Shown here: piece after piece, positions 1 to 8,727 of the stretch
Position numbering within the stretch: the first letter of the stretch is position 1
Layout of the letters: each line of letters opens with the position of its first letter
Assembly: GCA_018816345.1 (NCBI GenBank)
Contig: JAHIWG010000102.1
Coordinates: 1 to 38,412 of the forward strand
Length of the DNA: 38,412 nucleotides
Direction: 5' to 3'
From: Spirochaetota bacterium
Lineage (GTDB): Bacteria > Spirochaetota > Spirochaetia > Treponematales > UBA12059
Made by a program: the position numbers and the translations under genes
The notes under the pieces: generated by a model
The model's database searches: none
The model's input: the letters and a program-made list of their open reading frames with translations, nothing else
What the model was told of the DNA's origin: nothing

Positions 1-1233
1 ATCGACGGCGGCCCCGGCCCCCGCGTAGACGAGGTTGGCCGCGGCGTCGCAGACGGGGCTCATGCCGGGCTTGGAGAGGTCGATGAGCGCGATGTCCGCC
101 GGAGCCCCTTCGGAGAGGAACCCTTCGGAGAGGAACCCCTCGGAGAGGAGCCCCTCGGAGCCGGCCCCGGCGGGAGCGAAGCCCGCGTCGGCGCCGAAGA
201 ACGCATAGCCCGCCTTAGAGGCCGCGCCCAGGATCGCGCCCACCGGGAAGCGGGTTGGGTCGCGGTAGTGATGCTTCTGAAGGAGGCCGGCTATCTTGGC
301 GTCCGCGTAGAGGTCGAGCGAGTTGTTCGAGGCGGCGCCGTCGGTGCCCAGGAGCACTCGGATACCGCGGGAGCGGGCCGCCTCGTAATCGAAGGCCGGC
401 CCGGAGGCGAGTTTCATGTTGGATACCGGGTTGTGGGCTACCGTTACGCCGCGCTCGGCCAGGATGTCCCAGTCCCGCTCGTCGAGCCAGAGGCAGTGGG
501 CCGCGAGCGTACGTGGGCCGAGCGCTCCCAGCGAGTCCAGGTAGGCCGTCGGGGACATGCCCCGTGAGGCCTTGCAGTCGCGGTTCTCGGCCTCGGTCTC
601 CGAGAGGTGGACGTGCAGCGGCAGGCCGCGCTCGGACGAGAGCCGGCCGAGGTAGCGTAGGCTCTCGGCGCAGGTGGCGTAGACGGAGTGGGCCGCGAGG
701 CCGAAGCGGACCAGGCTCCCGTAGTCGGGGAGCTCGGCGAAGAACGCGTCGCAGGCCTCCCGCTGCGCCTCTCCCCGGGCCTCGTCGAGGCCGTCTATCA
801 GCGCGTAGCCCGCGACGTAGCGCATGCCCGAGTCGCGCGCGGCCTCGGCTACGGCCCTCGGGTCGAGGTACATGTCGTGGCACAGCGTCGTGCCCGTCCT
901 GAGCATCTCCTGGCAGGCGAGGCGGGTGCCCCAGTAGATGTCCTCGGGGCTCATCCTCGCCTCGCGCGGCCAGATGGCCTCGCTGAGCCATGGGCCTAGC
1001 TCCATGTCCTCGGCCGCGCCGCGGAGGAGGGTCATAGCGGAATGCGCGTGGGCGTTGACGAGGCCCGGGACGGCGGCCATGCCGGAGGCGTCCACGACGT
1101 CGGCCCCCGAGGCCCGGGCGGCGCCTATGCCGGGGGCGACGAGGCCGACGCGGCCTCCTTCTATCAGTATATCGCGGGCCGTCCCGGGCTCGGTCGAGCC
1201 CGGGACGACCGCGCCTCGTATCAAGAGCGACAT
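1..1233 (-). CDS. Amidohydrolase, MTA/SAH deaminase-like (3' end outside window)
   Basis: Metal-dependent amidohydrolase, probably deaminating 5'-methylthioadenosine, S-adenosylhomocysteine or a related purine in the cytoplasm. About 411 residues are visible and the C-terminus lies beyond base 1. Family motifs in order: NAHAH near residue 60 (metal histidines), a WLSEAIWPREARMSPEDIYWG stretch typical of MtaD-like deaminases, HVHLSET, AAHCLWL and LGTDGAASNN (catalytic Asp region). ATG at 1233 has an upstream GGAGG-type ribosome site. It starts 13 nt after the purine nucleoside phosphorylase stop, so the two are probably co-transcribed for purine salvage. Near the C-terminal end an in-frame 15-bp duplication adds EGFLS repeats not expected in the family. 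Guanine or cytosine deaminase are the main alternatives; exact substrate is inference. Confidence 0.85.
   Translation of the reverse strand, partial: MSLLIRGAVVPGSTEPGTARDILIEGGRVGLVAPGIGAARASGADVVDASGMAAVPGLVNAHAHSAMTLLRGAAEDMELGPWLSEAIWPREARMSPEDIYWGTRLACQEMLRTGTTLCHDMYLDPRAVAEAARDSGMRYVAGYALIDGLDEARGEAQREACDAFFAELPDYGSLVRFGLAAHSVYATCAESLRYLGRLSSERGLPLHVHLSETEAENRDCKASRGMSPTAYLDSLGALGPRTLAAHCLWLDERDWDILAERGVTVAHNPVSNMKLASGPAFDYEAARSRGIRVLLGTDGAASNNSLDLYADAKIAGLLQKHHYRDPTRFPVGAILGAASKAGYAFFGADAGFAPAGAGSEGLLSEGFLSEGFLSEGAPADIALIDLSKPGMSPVCDAAANLVYAGAGAAVD
106..160. repeat. In-frame 15-bp tandem repeat in amidohydrolase gene
   Basis: Unit cccttcggagaggaa occurs as two perfect copies (106-120, 121-135), one with two changes (136-150) and a partial fourth (151-160). 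It keeps frame and encodes EGFLS-type pentapeptides in the protein. Confidence 0.9.
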
Positions 1234-1246
1234 CGGCGTCTCCTCC

Positions 1247-2062
1247 CTATATCAGGCCCAGTATCCTCTTCACGAGGGCGACGAATTCCGGCCGGCGCTT
1301 ATCGGCTATCTCCATCACCTCCTCGCCGGTAATGGGCTGGTCGAGGATGCCCGCGGCCATGTTGGTGATGCAGGATATCCCGAGCACGTCCATGCCGCAA
1401 TGGCGGGCGACTATGGCCTCGGGCGCGGTGGACATGCCCACCGCGTCGGCGCCGAGCGTCCGAGCCATGCGTATCTCGGCGGGCGTCTCGAAGCTCGGGC
1501 CGGTGAACCAGGCGTAGACGCCCTCGCGCAGCGCGACGCCGCAGTCCGAGGCGGCCTTCCTCGCCGCCTCGAGGAGGCGAGGCGTGTAGGTCGTGGACAT
1601 GTCGGGGAAGCGCGGGCCGAGCGAGTCGTCGTTGGGCCCTATGAGCGGGTTCTGTCCGCTCAGGTTTATGTGGTCCCTCAGGGCCATGAAGTCGCCCGGG
1701 GAGAACGACTCGTTGACCCCGCCTGCGGCGTTGGTCAGGAACAGCGTCCTTACGCCTAGCGCCTTGAAGGTCCGCACCGGGAAGGCGATGCTCGCCATGG
1801 GATGGCCCTCGTAGAAATGGAATCGTCCCTGCATCGCCAGGACCGGTACGCCGGCGAGGCTGCCCGCCACGAGCCTGCCCGCGTGGCCGGGCGCCGTGGA
1901 GACGGGGAAGTGCGGGATGTCGCCGTAGGGCAGGGCGACGGCGCCCTCGATATCGTCGGCGAGGCTGCCTAGCCCCGAGCCGAGGACGAGGGCCACGGCG
2001 GGAGAGGCTCCTATCCTCGAGCGTATGAAGGAAGCGGCTTCTTGGATGTCATCGCGAACCAT
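1247..2062 (-). CDS. Purine nucleoside phosphorylase
   Basis: Cytoplasmic enzyme cleaving purine nucleosides with phosphate to free base and ribose-1-phosphate. 271 residues, the normal length for the trimeric PNP/MTAP family. Visible motifs: LVLGSGLG near residue 27, HFPVSTAPGHAG (phosphate-binding region), GRFHFYEGHP, LTNAAGGVN, FTGPSFETPAEIR, VGMSTAPEA and SCITNMAAG, whose Asn contacts 6-oxopurines in known members. The start at 2062 follows a GGAGG. The gene sits between the nucleoside importer terminator and the deaminase gene, so imported nucleosides could be phosphorolysed and the base then processed. Substrate preference for guanosine/inosine over adenosine is inferred from the Asn. 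Confidence 0.95.
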   Translation of the reverse strand: MVRDDIQEAASFIRSRIGASPAVALVLGSGLGSLADDIEGAVALPYGDIPHFPVSTAPGHAGRLVAGSLAGVPVLAMQGRFHFYEGHPMASIAFPVRTFKALGVRTLFLTNAAGGVNESFSPGDFMALRDHINLSGQNPLIGPNDDSLGPRFPDMSTTYTPRLLEAARKAASDCGVALREGVYAWFTGPSFETPAEIRMARTLGADAVGMSTAPEAIVARHCGMDVLGISCITNMAAGILDQPITGEEVMEIADKRRPEFVALVKRILGLI

Positions 2063-2087
2063 GGGATACCTCCGTGCTGCAGCGTTT

Positions 2088-2136
2088 AAAAAAGGCCGCG
2101 GCCGCCCGGGACCTGGCGCCCCGGGCGGCCGCGGCC
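2088..2136 (-). terminator. Strong Rho-independent terminator after BMP lipoprotein gene
   Basis: A perfect 17-bp inverted repeat (2094-2110 with 2120-2136, 9-nt loop), all G/C, is followed on the minus strand by six T (A-run 2088-2093). It lies 12 nt after the binding-protein stop and separates the transport operon from the PNP/deaminase pair. Confidence 0.93.
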
Positions 2137-2148
2137 GCGAGCCTTGGG

Positions 2149-3207
2149 TTACTTCTTGATGCCGAGGTCGGCGAGCGCGCTCGGGACCTTGACGCTGCCG
2201 TCGACGATGCCGGCCTTGGCCTTGGCCACGGCGTCCTTGACCGACTGCGGCACGATGGCGTCGTGCTGGTGGAAGGGCGCGAGGTCGATGGAGCCCTCCG
2301 CGAGGCCGAAGACGCGGTTGACGCCTCCCTTGAGCGTGCCGGCCGCGAGCTCCTTTATGGTCACGTAGGCGGAGCTGGTCGTCCCCTTGAGGGCGGAGGT
2401 AAGCACGAATTCGGGGGCGGCCGCGTTCTGGTCGACGTCGGCCCCGATGGCGAAGATGCCGCGCTCCCGGGCCGCGTCGATGACGCCCATGCCGGTGAGG
2501 CCGGCGATCTGGAGCACGATATCCGCGCCCTGGTCGATGAGGGCTATCGTCGCTTCCTTGCCCTTGGCTCGGTCTCCGAAGCTGCCCGCGACGATGTAGC
2601 GTACGTCGACGCCCGGGTTGACGCTCTTCGCCCCGGCAATGTATCCGGCGAGATATCGCTCGACGGGCGGGATGTCCATGCCGAGTACCGCGCCGATGAC
2701 GTTCTTGTCGTTGAGCTTGGGCGAGTTCTTGGCGAACTCCTTGGTCATCTGGCCGGCGACTATCCCGGCTAGGTAGCCGGCTTCCTGCTCCTTATACGAG
2801 ACGCCGATGAGGTTGGCGGGGATGGAGTCCATGAAGTAGGTGTGGTCGATGCCGGCGTAGAACGTCTCGGGGTGGGCCTTGGCGGCTTCCTGTATCTGCT
2901 CGACCATGAGGAATCCCACGCCGAATACCAGCTTGGCGCCGTCCTCGGCGAGGCCTGAGAGGTTGGGCACGTAGTCGGTCATCGCGTGCGACTCGAGCAC
3001 CTTGGCCTTGGCCAGGCCGTCGGCCTCGGCCTTCTGGAGGCCGGCCCAGACGCCGTCGTTGAACGAGCCGTCGCCGAGCCCGTTGGCGTCGGTGGTCATC
3101 GCGACGAGCGGCGGTTCCTTGGCTTTCTCTGCCGGCTTCTCGGCCGGCTTGGAGCACGAGACCGCGACGAGGCAGGCGGCGAGCGCGATCGCTAGGATGC
3201 GTTTCAT
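2149..3207 (-). CDS. BMP-family nucleoside-binding lipoprotein
   Basis: Extracytoplasmic substrate-binding protein of a nucleoside ABC importer (BMP/PnrA/Med family). 352 residues. The start is taken at 3207 (MKRILAIALAACLVAVSC) because AAGGAGGA lies just upstream; the longer reading from 3225 lacks this. The signal peptide ends in a lipobox before Cys19. The mature protein has the BMP pattern: GSFNDGVWAGLQKAE, VFGVGFLM, GIDHTYF, YKEQEAGYLAG, GAVLGMDIPPVERYLAGYIAGA and GADVDQNA. It lies last in the ATPase-permease-permease-binding protein order, 99 nt after the second permease, and is closed by a strong terminator. Ligand is inferred from family and from the adjacent PNP and deaminase. Confidence 0.95.
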   Translation of the reverse strand: MKRILAIALAACLVAVSCSKPAEKPAEKAKEPPLVAMTTDANGLGDGSFNDGVWAGLQKAEADGLAKAKVLESHAMTDYVPNLSGLAEDGAKLVFGVGFLMVEQIQEAAKAHPETFYAGIDHTYFMDSIPANLIGVSYKEQEAGYLAGIVAGQMTKEFAKNSPKLNDKNVIGAVLGMDIPPVERYLAGYIAGAKSVNPGVDVRYIVAGSFGDRAKGKEATIALIDQGADIVLQIAGLTGMGVIDAARERGIFAIGADVDQNAAAPEFVLTSALKGTTSSAYVTIKELAAGTLKGGVNRVFGLAEGSIDLAPFHQHDAIVPQSVKDAVAKAKAGIVDGSVKVPSALADLGIKK

Positions 3208-3227
3208 AGGTTCCTCCTTATACAATA

Positions 3228-3274
3228 GGGCTCCGATAAGAGCCCCGAACCGTTCCGCTCCCGTACGGGAACGG
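3228..3274 (-). other. Two hairpins in leader just before binding-protein gene
   Basis: The 99-nt gap holds gggctc/gagccc (3228-3233 with 3240-3245) and ccgttcc/ggaacgg (3250-3256 with 3268-3274, containing the palindrome cccgtacggg). No T-run follows, so they look more like mRNA processing or stability elements than terminators. Such elements often allow higher expression of a binding protein than of its permeases; that role is inference. Confidence 0.45.
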
Positions 3275-3306
3275 ACGGACGTTCGCTGATGCCGGGAAGC
3301 GCGGCT

Positions 3307-4266
3307 CTAGTCTCCGCCGCCCTCCACGCTAAAATCCTTGCCCACCGCGGCGGGCGGCCTGGAGCGCTTGACGAGCCCCGCGACCGCCGCGATAGTCGCG
3401 ACGTACGGGAACACGAGGAACAGCTCCGAGGGCAGGTCTATGACCCCGAGGCCCTGGGCCCGCAGCTGGAGCGCGTCCACGAAGCCGAAGAATAGCGACG
3501 CGAGGAAGACGCCGACCGGCCTCCAGCCGCCCGCGATGTTCGCGGCGAGGGCTATGAAGCCCCTGCCGTCGGTCATGCCCTCGGTGAAGGAGTTTGAGTT
3601 CTCTATGGAAAGGAATGCCCCGGCGAGGCCGCACATAACCCCGCCGAGGACTACGGCGGTATAGCGGGTCTTGACGACGGAGCGGCCCATCGTCTCGAGG
3701 GCCATGGGATACTCGCCCGAGGCCTCTATGGAGAGTCCCAGCCTCGTGCGCTTGAATATCCAGGCCCACGCGACCACCGAGAGTAGCGCCAGGTAGACGA
3801 TGGGCGTCTGGTCGAAGAAGGCCTTGCCTATGAACGGTATGTCGGATAGCACGGGGATGGCCGTCTTGTAATCGTGGAGGGTCCTCGCGACCGCGTTGGA
3901 GGTGCCCTGCCTGCCGTAGGCCACCATCATGAGGTAGCGCGTCAGGCCGAACGCCAGGATGTTCATTATGGCGCCCGCGACGACGTGGTTGAAGTGGAGG
4001 CTTATGGCGGCCCAGGCGAAGAAGAGCGAGTAGAGGGCGCCTGCGGCGGCCCCGCCTACGAGGCCGAGCCACGGACTGCCCGTATACCAGGCTACGAGGG
4101 CCGCGAAGAACGCCCCGACCAGCATGATGCCTTCCATCGCGATGTTCGTGACGCCGGAGCGCTCGCAGACGACGGCGGCCATCGCCGCCAGTATCACCGG
4201 CGCCGCCAGGCGGACGGTGGCCTCGACGAGCTGGGGCGTGAACAGGGCCGCGAGCGTTTCCATCAT
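3307..4266 (-). CDS. Nucleoside ABC transporter permease (second)
   Basis: Inner-membrane permease of the BPD_transp_2/LivHM-like family found in BMP-type nucleoside importers (YufQ/NupQ type). 319 residues with about 8-9 hydrophobic segments. The conserved N-terminal region CERSGVTNIAMEGIMLVGAF is present, as is GGRGFIALAANIAG-like text (GRGFIALAANIAGG) near residue 230. ATG ATG at 4266/4263 overlaps the TGA of the preceding permease, indicating translational coupling. It forms the membrane channel with the upstream permease and is driven by the double ATPase encoded first in the operon. Confidence 0.93.
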   Translation of the reverse strand: MMETLAALFTPQLVEATVRLAAPVILAAMAAVVCERSGVTNIAMEGIMLVGAFFAALVAWYTGSPWLGLVGGAAAGALYSLFFAWAAISLHFNHVVAGAIMNILAFGLTRYLMMVAYGRQGTSNAVARTLHDYKTAIPVLSDIPFIGKAFFDQTPIVYLALLSVVAWAWIFKRTRLGLSIEASGEYPMALETMGRSVVKTRYTAVVLGGVMCGLAGAFLSIENSNSFTEGMTDGRGFIALAANIAGGWRPVGVFLASLFFGFVDALQLRAQGLGVIDLPSELFLVFPYVATIAAVAGLVKRSRPPAAVGKDFSVEGGGD

Positions 4267-5531
4267 GACCGGCCTCCTTCGGAAGCGGCGCGGGCCGCCT
4301 TGCGGCCGGCCAGGAAGCGCTTGATGGCCGCCCCCGAGCTAGAGTAGACGACCTCGGCGAGGAGGAGGAACAGTATGACGCTCTTCACTATCTCTATGAT
4401 GGCGTTAGGCGTGCTCGCCGTCCTCGCCATGTACTGGCCGCCTGCGTCGAGGACTCCCCATAGCAGCGCCGCGAAGACGATGGCGATAGGGTCGTTACGG
4501 GCGAGCAGGGCTATCGATATGCCGTTCCACCCGTAGCCGGCGTTCAGGTTCTGGAACATGCGGTGGTCGAGGCCGAGCACCTGGGTCACGCCCGCCATCG
4601 AGGCGAGGGCGCCCGATATGAGGAGCGTGGCGAACGTGATCCTCGCCGTCGAAATGCCCTGGGTCCTCGCCGCGATAGGATTGTGGCCCACGGCCCTGAT
4701 CTTGAAGCCTAGGTCGGTCCGGTCCAGGACGAATCGGACGGCGAAGGCCGCGGCCACGGCCACGAGAACGCCGACGTGGAGCCTGTAGTTGGAGGCGGGA
4801 AGCACGTCCTTGAAGAGCGGCAGCCATAGCCGCTCGCCTATCTGGGCCGTCGCGTAGGGGTGGGCCGAGCTCGCCGGGTCGCCTCCGTTGGCCCTGATGA
4901 ACATCGGGGACAGGGTGCGTATCGCGTAGGCCATCATCATCGTCGTGACCACCTCGTGGGCGCCGGTCTTGACCTTGAGCGCGGCGGGTATCAGGTTCGC
5001 CGCGGCTCCCGCGAGCATGCCTACGACGAAGACGAGGGGTACGCCGAGGGGAGCCGGGAGGTTTAGCTTGAGCCCCAGCCAGGTCGCCGCCATCACGCCG
5101 ACGAAGTATTGGCCCTCGGCGCCTATGTTGAACAGGCCGCCCTTGAAGCCGAACGATATGGCCAGGCCCGTGAATATGAGCGGGGTGGCGTTGAGGACGG
5201 AGATGTGCCAGTTGCGCACGAGGCCGCCGTAGAAGAGGGCCGCGTAGGACGCGACGGGATCGTACCCCGTCGCGAGCATCACGGCGGCCCCGATGGCCAG
5301 GGCCGAGGCTATGCCTATCGCCGGGACCGCGGCCGCCTTGAGCATGGAACGCGACGCGGCGGCGAAGCCCTCCGCTCCCAGCTCCGAGCGGCGCAGGAAG
5401 CCGAAGATCGCGAGCGCCGCCAGCGCGAGGAGGCCCCCGGCGAAGTACGAGGCGAGGTAGAGCGTCGAGCCTATCGCCGCCATGGCGGCGGCGGATGTCA
5501 TTATAATCGCGCGCGCGCGATCGGGTCTCAT
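4263..5531 (-). CDS. Nucleoside ABC transporter permease (first)
   Basis: Inner-membrane permease, YufP/NupP type, 422 residues with about 10 hydrophobic segments. The start at 5531 is chosen because its ATG overlaps the ATPase stop codon (ATGA); the open frame continues far upstream only as a shadow of the ATPase. The conserved segment GFKGGLFNIGAEGQYFVG, the equivalent of the NIGAEGQ motif of this family, lies near residue 145, and KTGAHEVVTTMMMAYAI follows. A hydrophobic N-terminal extension of about 70 residues precedes the core. It pairs with the second permease as a heterodimeric channel. Confidence 0.93.
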   Translation of the reverse strand: MRPDRARAIIMTSAAAMAAIGSTLYLASYFAGGLLALAALAIFGFLRRSELGAEGFAAASRSMLKAAAVPAIGIASALAIGAAVMLATGYDPVASYAALFYGGLVRNWHISVLNATPLIFTGLAISFGFKGGLFNIGAEGQYFVGVMAATWLGLKLNLPAPLGVPLVFVVGMLAGAAANLIPAALKVKTGAHEVVTTMMMAYAIRTLSPMFIRANGGDPASSAHPYATAQIGERLWLPLFKDVLPASNYRLHVGVLVAVAAAFAVRFVLDRTDLGFKIRAVGHNPIAARTQGISTARITFATLLISGALASMAGVTQVLGLDHRMFQNLNAGYGWNGISIALLARNDPIAIVFAALLWGVLDAGGQYMARTASTPNAIIEIVKSVILFLLLAEVVYSSSGAAIKRFLAGRKAARAASEGGRS

Positions 5532-7084
5532 GCTTCGCTCCTCGCGGCGGGGCCGGCCGCGGCGCCCCGTATCATGTATTCCCCGACCTCCGCCGGGTTC
5601 GTGGCGTCCGCCCTCGACTCGAAGACGACCCGCCCGCCGTGCAGTACGGCTATCCTGTCGGAGAGCGCGAATATCTCGTCGAGCTCCATGGAGACGAGGA
5701 GCACGGCGACGCCGCTCTCCTTGAGCTCGAGGATGCGCCTGTATACGTATTCTATCGCTCCTACGTCGAGGCCGCGCGTCGGCTGCGACACGAGGAGGAA
5801 TTTCGGGTTCCGCGAGAATTCCCGCGCGAGTATGACCTTCTGCTGGTTGCCGCCGGATAGCGTCGACGCGCGGGCGTCGGGCCCGGATGCGCGTATGTCG
5901 TAGCGCTCCATCAGGCCCGTCGCGGACGCTCGGGTCGCCGCCCGGTCGAGTACGCGGGCCCTCGAGTACGGCGCTCGGTCGGATCGGCCGAGGGCCAGGT
6001 TCTCCTCTACCGAGAACTGCACGACGAGGCCGGAGGCGCGCCTGTCGGGAGGGACGTAGCCGATGCCGGCGTCCATGCGCCTCGCGACGCTCCATCCCGT
6101 CACGTCGTCGCTTCCGAGGCGGACGGTACCCGCGGTCGCCTTGGCCAGGCCCGTGATCGTCTCGCACAGCTCCCGCTGGCCGTTTCCCTCGACCCCGGCG
6201 ATGCCGAGTATCTCGCCCGGGCCGACGGCGAGGCTCGCCCCTCGGAGCGCCTCGAGGCCCCGGGGGCCGAGGGCGGACACCGCCTCCATGCGGAAAATAG
6301 GCTCGGGCGCCGGGGCAGGCTCCGGCCTGTCGACGCTGAGGACGACGTCCCTGCCGACCATCAGCCGCGCCAGCTCCGAGGCCGTGGTGCCGAGCGTGGC
6401 GCGCTCTCCCGACAGCTTGCCCTTTCGCAGTACGTACACGCGATGGGAGAGGCTCCTGACCTCCTCGAGCTTGTGCGTGATTATGATGATAGACGTCCCG
6501 CCCTCGGCGAGCCTCCTGAGGGTGGCGAACAGCTCGTCGACCTCGCGCGGCGTCAGTACCGCGGTCGGCTCGTCCAGTATCAGCACGGCGGCGTCCCGGT
6601 AGAGGGCCTTAAGTATCTCGACGCGCTGCTGGAGGCCGACGGGAAGGTTCTCGACCTTCTCGTCGGGATCGACCTCGAGGCCGTAGCGCGCCGACAGCTC
6701 CGCGACGCGGGCCCTCGCGCGCCTATACCTGATATGGCCGAGGACGGAAGGCTCGTCCCCTAGTATGATATTCTGGGTGACGGTAAGGGTAGGGACGAGC
6801 ATGAAGTGCTGGTGCACCATGCCGAGCCCCAGCTTGATGGCGTCGCGCGGGGAGTCGAAGCGGACGGGCTCGCCCCGGACCAGTATCTCTCCCGAGCTTG
6901 GCCTATAGAGGCCGAAGAGCACGTTCATCAGGGTCGACTTGCCGGCGCCGTTCTCCCCGAGGAGGGCGACTATCTCGCCGCGCTCGAGCCGGATGGACAC
7001 GTCGCTGTTGGCGACGACGCTCCCGAAGGTCTTAGTGATGCCCCTCGTCTCGAGGACGGGGCCGGCTCTCGGATCTGTGGTCAT
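5528..7084 (-). CDS. Nucleoside ABC transporter double ATP-binding protein
   Basis: Cytoplasmic ATPase with two fused ABC domains (YufO/NupO type), 518 residues. Domain 1 has Walker A GENGAGKS at residues 43-50, a Q-loop HQHF, signature VGLQQR and Walker B LILDEPTA. Domain 2 has a degenerate Walker A (GVEGNGQRE), signature LSGGNQQK and SQPTRGLD in place of a standard Walker B, as usual in this family, where one site is weaker. First gene of the operon; a good promoter lies about 54 nt upstream of the start and the gene overlaps the next by 4 nt. Sugar importers (RbsA/XylG) share this architecture, but the BMP binding protein downstream favours nucleosides. Confidence 0.94.
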   Translation of the reverse strand: MTTDPRAGPVLETRGITKTFGSVVANSDVSIRLERGEIVALLGENGAGKSTLMNVLFGLYRPSSGEILVRGEPVRFDSPRDAIKLGLGMVHQHFMLVPTLTVTQNIILGDEPSVLGHIRYRRARARVAELSARYGLEVDPDEKVENLPVGLQQRVEILKALYRDAAVLILDEPTAVLTPREVDELFATLRRLAEGGTSIIIITHKLEEVRSLSHRVYVLRKGKLSGERATLGTTASELARLMVGRDVVLSVDRPEPAPAPEPIFRMEAVSALGPRGLEALRGASLAVGPGEILGIAGVEGNGQRELCETITGLAKATAGTVRLGSDDVTGWSVARRMDAGIGYVPPDRRASGLVVQFSVEENLALGRSDRAPYSRARVLDRAATRASATGLMERYDIRASGPDARASTLSGGNQQKVILAREFSRNPKFLLVSQPTRGLDVGAIEYVYRRILELKESGVAVLLVSMELDEIFALSDRIAVLHGGRVVFESRADATNPAEVGEYMIRGAAAGPAARSEA

Positions 7085-7137
7085 GCTCCGCTCTCCCCCT
7101 CGCCGAGGCTCTGCCAGGCCGCGGTCGCTTCCAGGTC

Positions 7138-7166
7138 AAGCTATCAGGGGCGGCTTGGGCTGTCAA
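7138..7166 (-). promoter_or_regulatory. Sigma70-type promoter of nucleoside import operon
   Basis: On the minus strand TTGACA (7166-7161) is followed by a 17-nt spacer and TAGCTT (7143-7138), with TG one base before the -10. The -35 is a perfect consensus. It lies 54 nt upstream of the ATPase start. Confidence 0.7.
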
Positions 7167-7251
7167 TGCTAAACCCTCGGCTCCGGGCGCGAACGCTGAT
7201 TGAACGGGCGTGAACGGGCGCCGCTCTTCGCGCGTCAGGCATGGCCTCGAG

Positions 7252-8637
7252 CTAAGACGACGCCTCGTCCCTGAGCGATTCGGTTATGGAGATGAATTCG
7301 TCAAGGCGTAGGAAGAGGGAGTCGACTAGCTCGGGATCGAACATCCCGCCCCGTTCCGCGCGGATGTACTCGAGTATCCTCGGAAGCTCCCACGCGTCCT
7401 TGTACGGGCGGAACGACGATAGGGCGTCGAAGACGTCGCAGAGGCAGACGACCCTGCCCGCGAACGATATCTCCTCTCCCCTCTTCCCGTACGGATATCC
7501 CGATCCGTTCCAGTACTCGTGGTGCTCGAGCGCTATGAGGGCGGCCATCTTGATGAGGGGCCGCTCCGACTTATCGAGGAGATTGAACCCGACCAGCGTA
7601 TGGGCGCGCATCGCGGCCATCTCCTCGCCGGTGAGCGGGGCCGGCTTATTGAGGATATCGTCGCTTATCGATATCTTGCCTATGTCGTGCATCGGAGCCG
7701 CGTCGGCAATCAGCTCCGCCTCGTCGGGCGCTAGTCCCCGGGCCTTGCACAGCGACCTCGCGTACTCGCCGACCCTCGCGACGTGGAGGGCCGTCTCCTT
7801 GGAACGGAACTCGACCACCTCTGAGAGCGTTATCATTATCTCCTTCTGGGTCGACGACAGCTCCCGATTAATGGCGAGGAGCTGGTTCTCCGCAACCGTC
7901 CGGCGTAGTATCTCCTCCGTGAGCGATTGGTTGGCGACGGCCATGGCCTCGCTCGCGCGTCGCAGCGAGAAGCGGAGGCTGCTGTGCATCAGTTGCATCT
8001 CTATGATGGCTATGCAGGCGAGGAGCGTGATGGCGGCCACGAGCACGAACACGTCGACGGTATCGACGGTCGCGGCCCACCGCGCGTCCGTTAGCGAGCG
8101 GAGCGTAAAGACTATCCTGAAGGCGTAGATGCCGGCGTAGGCGACGAAGAGAGAGGCCGCGAAGCGCGTCTCCGCGCGGAGCTCGCGCGGGGCCCTGAAG
8201 ACGAGGAAGTACGCGGTGACTATGCCGTAGCAGGCGTAGGCCAGTCCCGTCGCTATGCCTACGGCGTCCAGCGCGCCGGCGAGCGCGTCGGCGAGCGCGT
8301 CGGCGATGAAGACTGCGGCCGTGGATGTCGCGAGCACGCCCGCGAGGGCGAAGGATAGACCTTTCGGCTCGGCGCCCAGGAAACGGACGAAGCCGAGCGT
8401 CTTGAGCATGACGCCGGCTATGACCAGGCCGTTGGCGAGCACGATAGAGACGAAGCCGGGTGCCCGGTCCCCGAGGGCGTAGAGGCCTATGCCGGCGGCG
8501 ATGAGGGAGAAGCCCGCGAACCAGTATCCGGGTCCAGCTATCTGCCTGCGCGACCCGAGCCACGTGAAGCATGACAATACGAGCAAGGCGAACGCGAGGA
8601 CCACGCTCGTTAGGAGTACGCTATCGAAGTCGATCAT
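7252..8637 (-). CDS. Membrane HD-GYP cyclic-di-GMP phosphodiesterase
   Basis: Probably hydrolyses c-di-GMP at the inner membrane. 461 residues. Residues 1 to about 210 hold six or seven hydrophobic segments, a membrane sensor module. A coiled linker (about 215-275) leads to an HD-GYP domain: HVARVGEYA near 285, the metal pair H317-D318 in MHDIGK, KPAPLTGEE, HHE and NGSGYP in the GYP region, and CDVFDAL. All expected metal ligands appear present. The start at 8637 has only a weak GAGG ribosome site, but a well-formed promoter lies directly upstream. It is transcribed separately from the AOR cluster. A GAF-GGDEF cyclase at 15709 could supply its substrate. An in-frame 12-bp duplication near 8279-8302 gives an ADALADAL run. 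Confidence 0.9.
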   Translation of the reverse strand: MIDFDSVLLTSVVLAFALLVLSCFTWLGSRRQIAGPGYWFAGFSLIAAGIGLYALGDRAPGFVSIVLANGLVIAGVMLKTLGFVRFLGAEPKGLSFALAGVLATSTAAVFIADALADALAGALDAVGIATGLAYACYGIVTAYFLVFRAPRELRAETRFAASLFVAYAGIYAFRIVFTLRSLTDARWAATVDTVDVFVLVAAITLLACIAIIEMQLMHSSLRFSLRRASEAMAVANQSLTEEILRRTVAENQLLAINRELSSTQKEIMITLSEVVEFRSKETALHVARVGEYARSLCKARGLAPDEAELIADAAPMHDIGKISISDDILNKPAPLTGEEMAAMRAHTLVGFNLLDKSERPLIKMAALIALEHHEYWNGSGYPYGKRGEEISFAGRVVCLCDVFDALSSFRPYKDAWELPRILEYIRAERGGMFDPELVDSLFLRLDEFISITESLRDEASS

Positions 8638-8658
8638 GGAGTGGCCTCATGGACTATG

Positions 8659-8687
8659 AGTATGCCTCGCCGAGCGTCCCGCGTCAA
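8659..8687 (-). promoter_or_regulatory. Sigma70-type promoter of HD-GYP gene
   Basis: TTGACG (8687-8682), 17-nt spacer, CATACT (8664-8659) on the minus strand, about 21 nt before the ATG at 8637. Confidence 0.65.
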
Positions 8688-8727
8688 ACCTGAGCGGAAT
8701 GAATCACTATTCGATCCCGAGCCGTCG

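Noticed and set aside
4263-6167. 634-residue permease fused to an upstream domain
   Set aside because: The upstream part is the ATPase gene read in another frame; the true permease start overlaps the ATPase stop.
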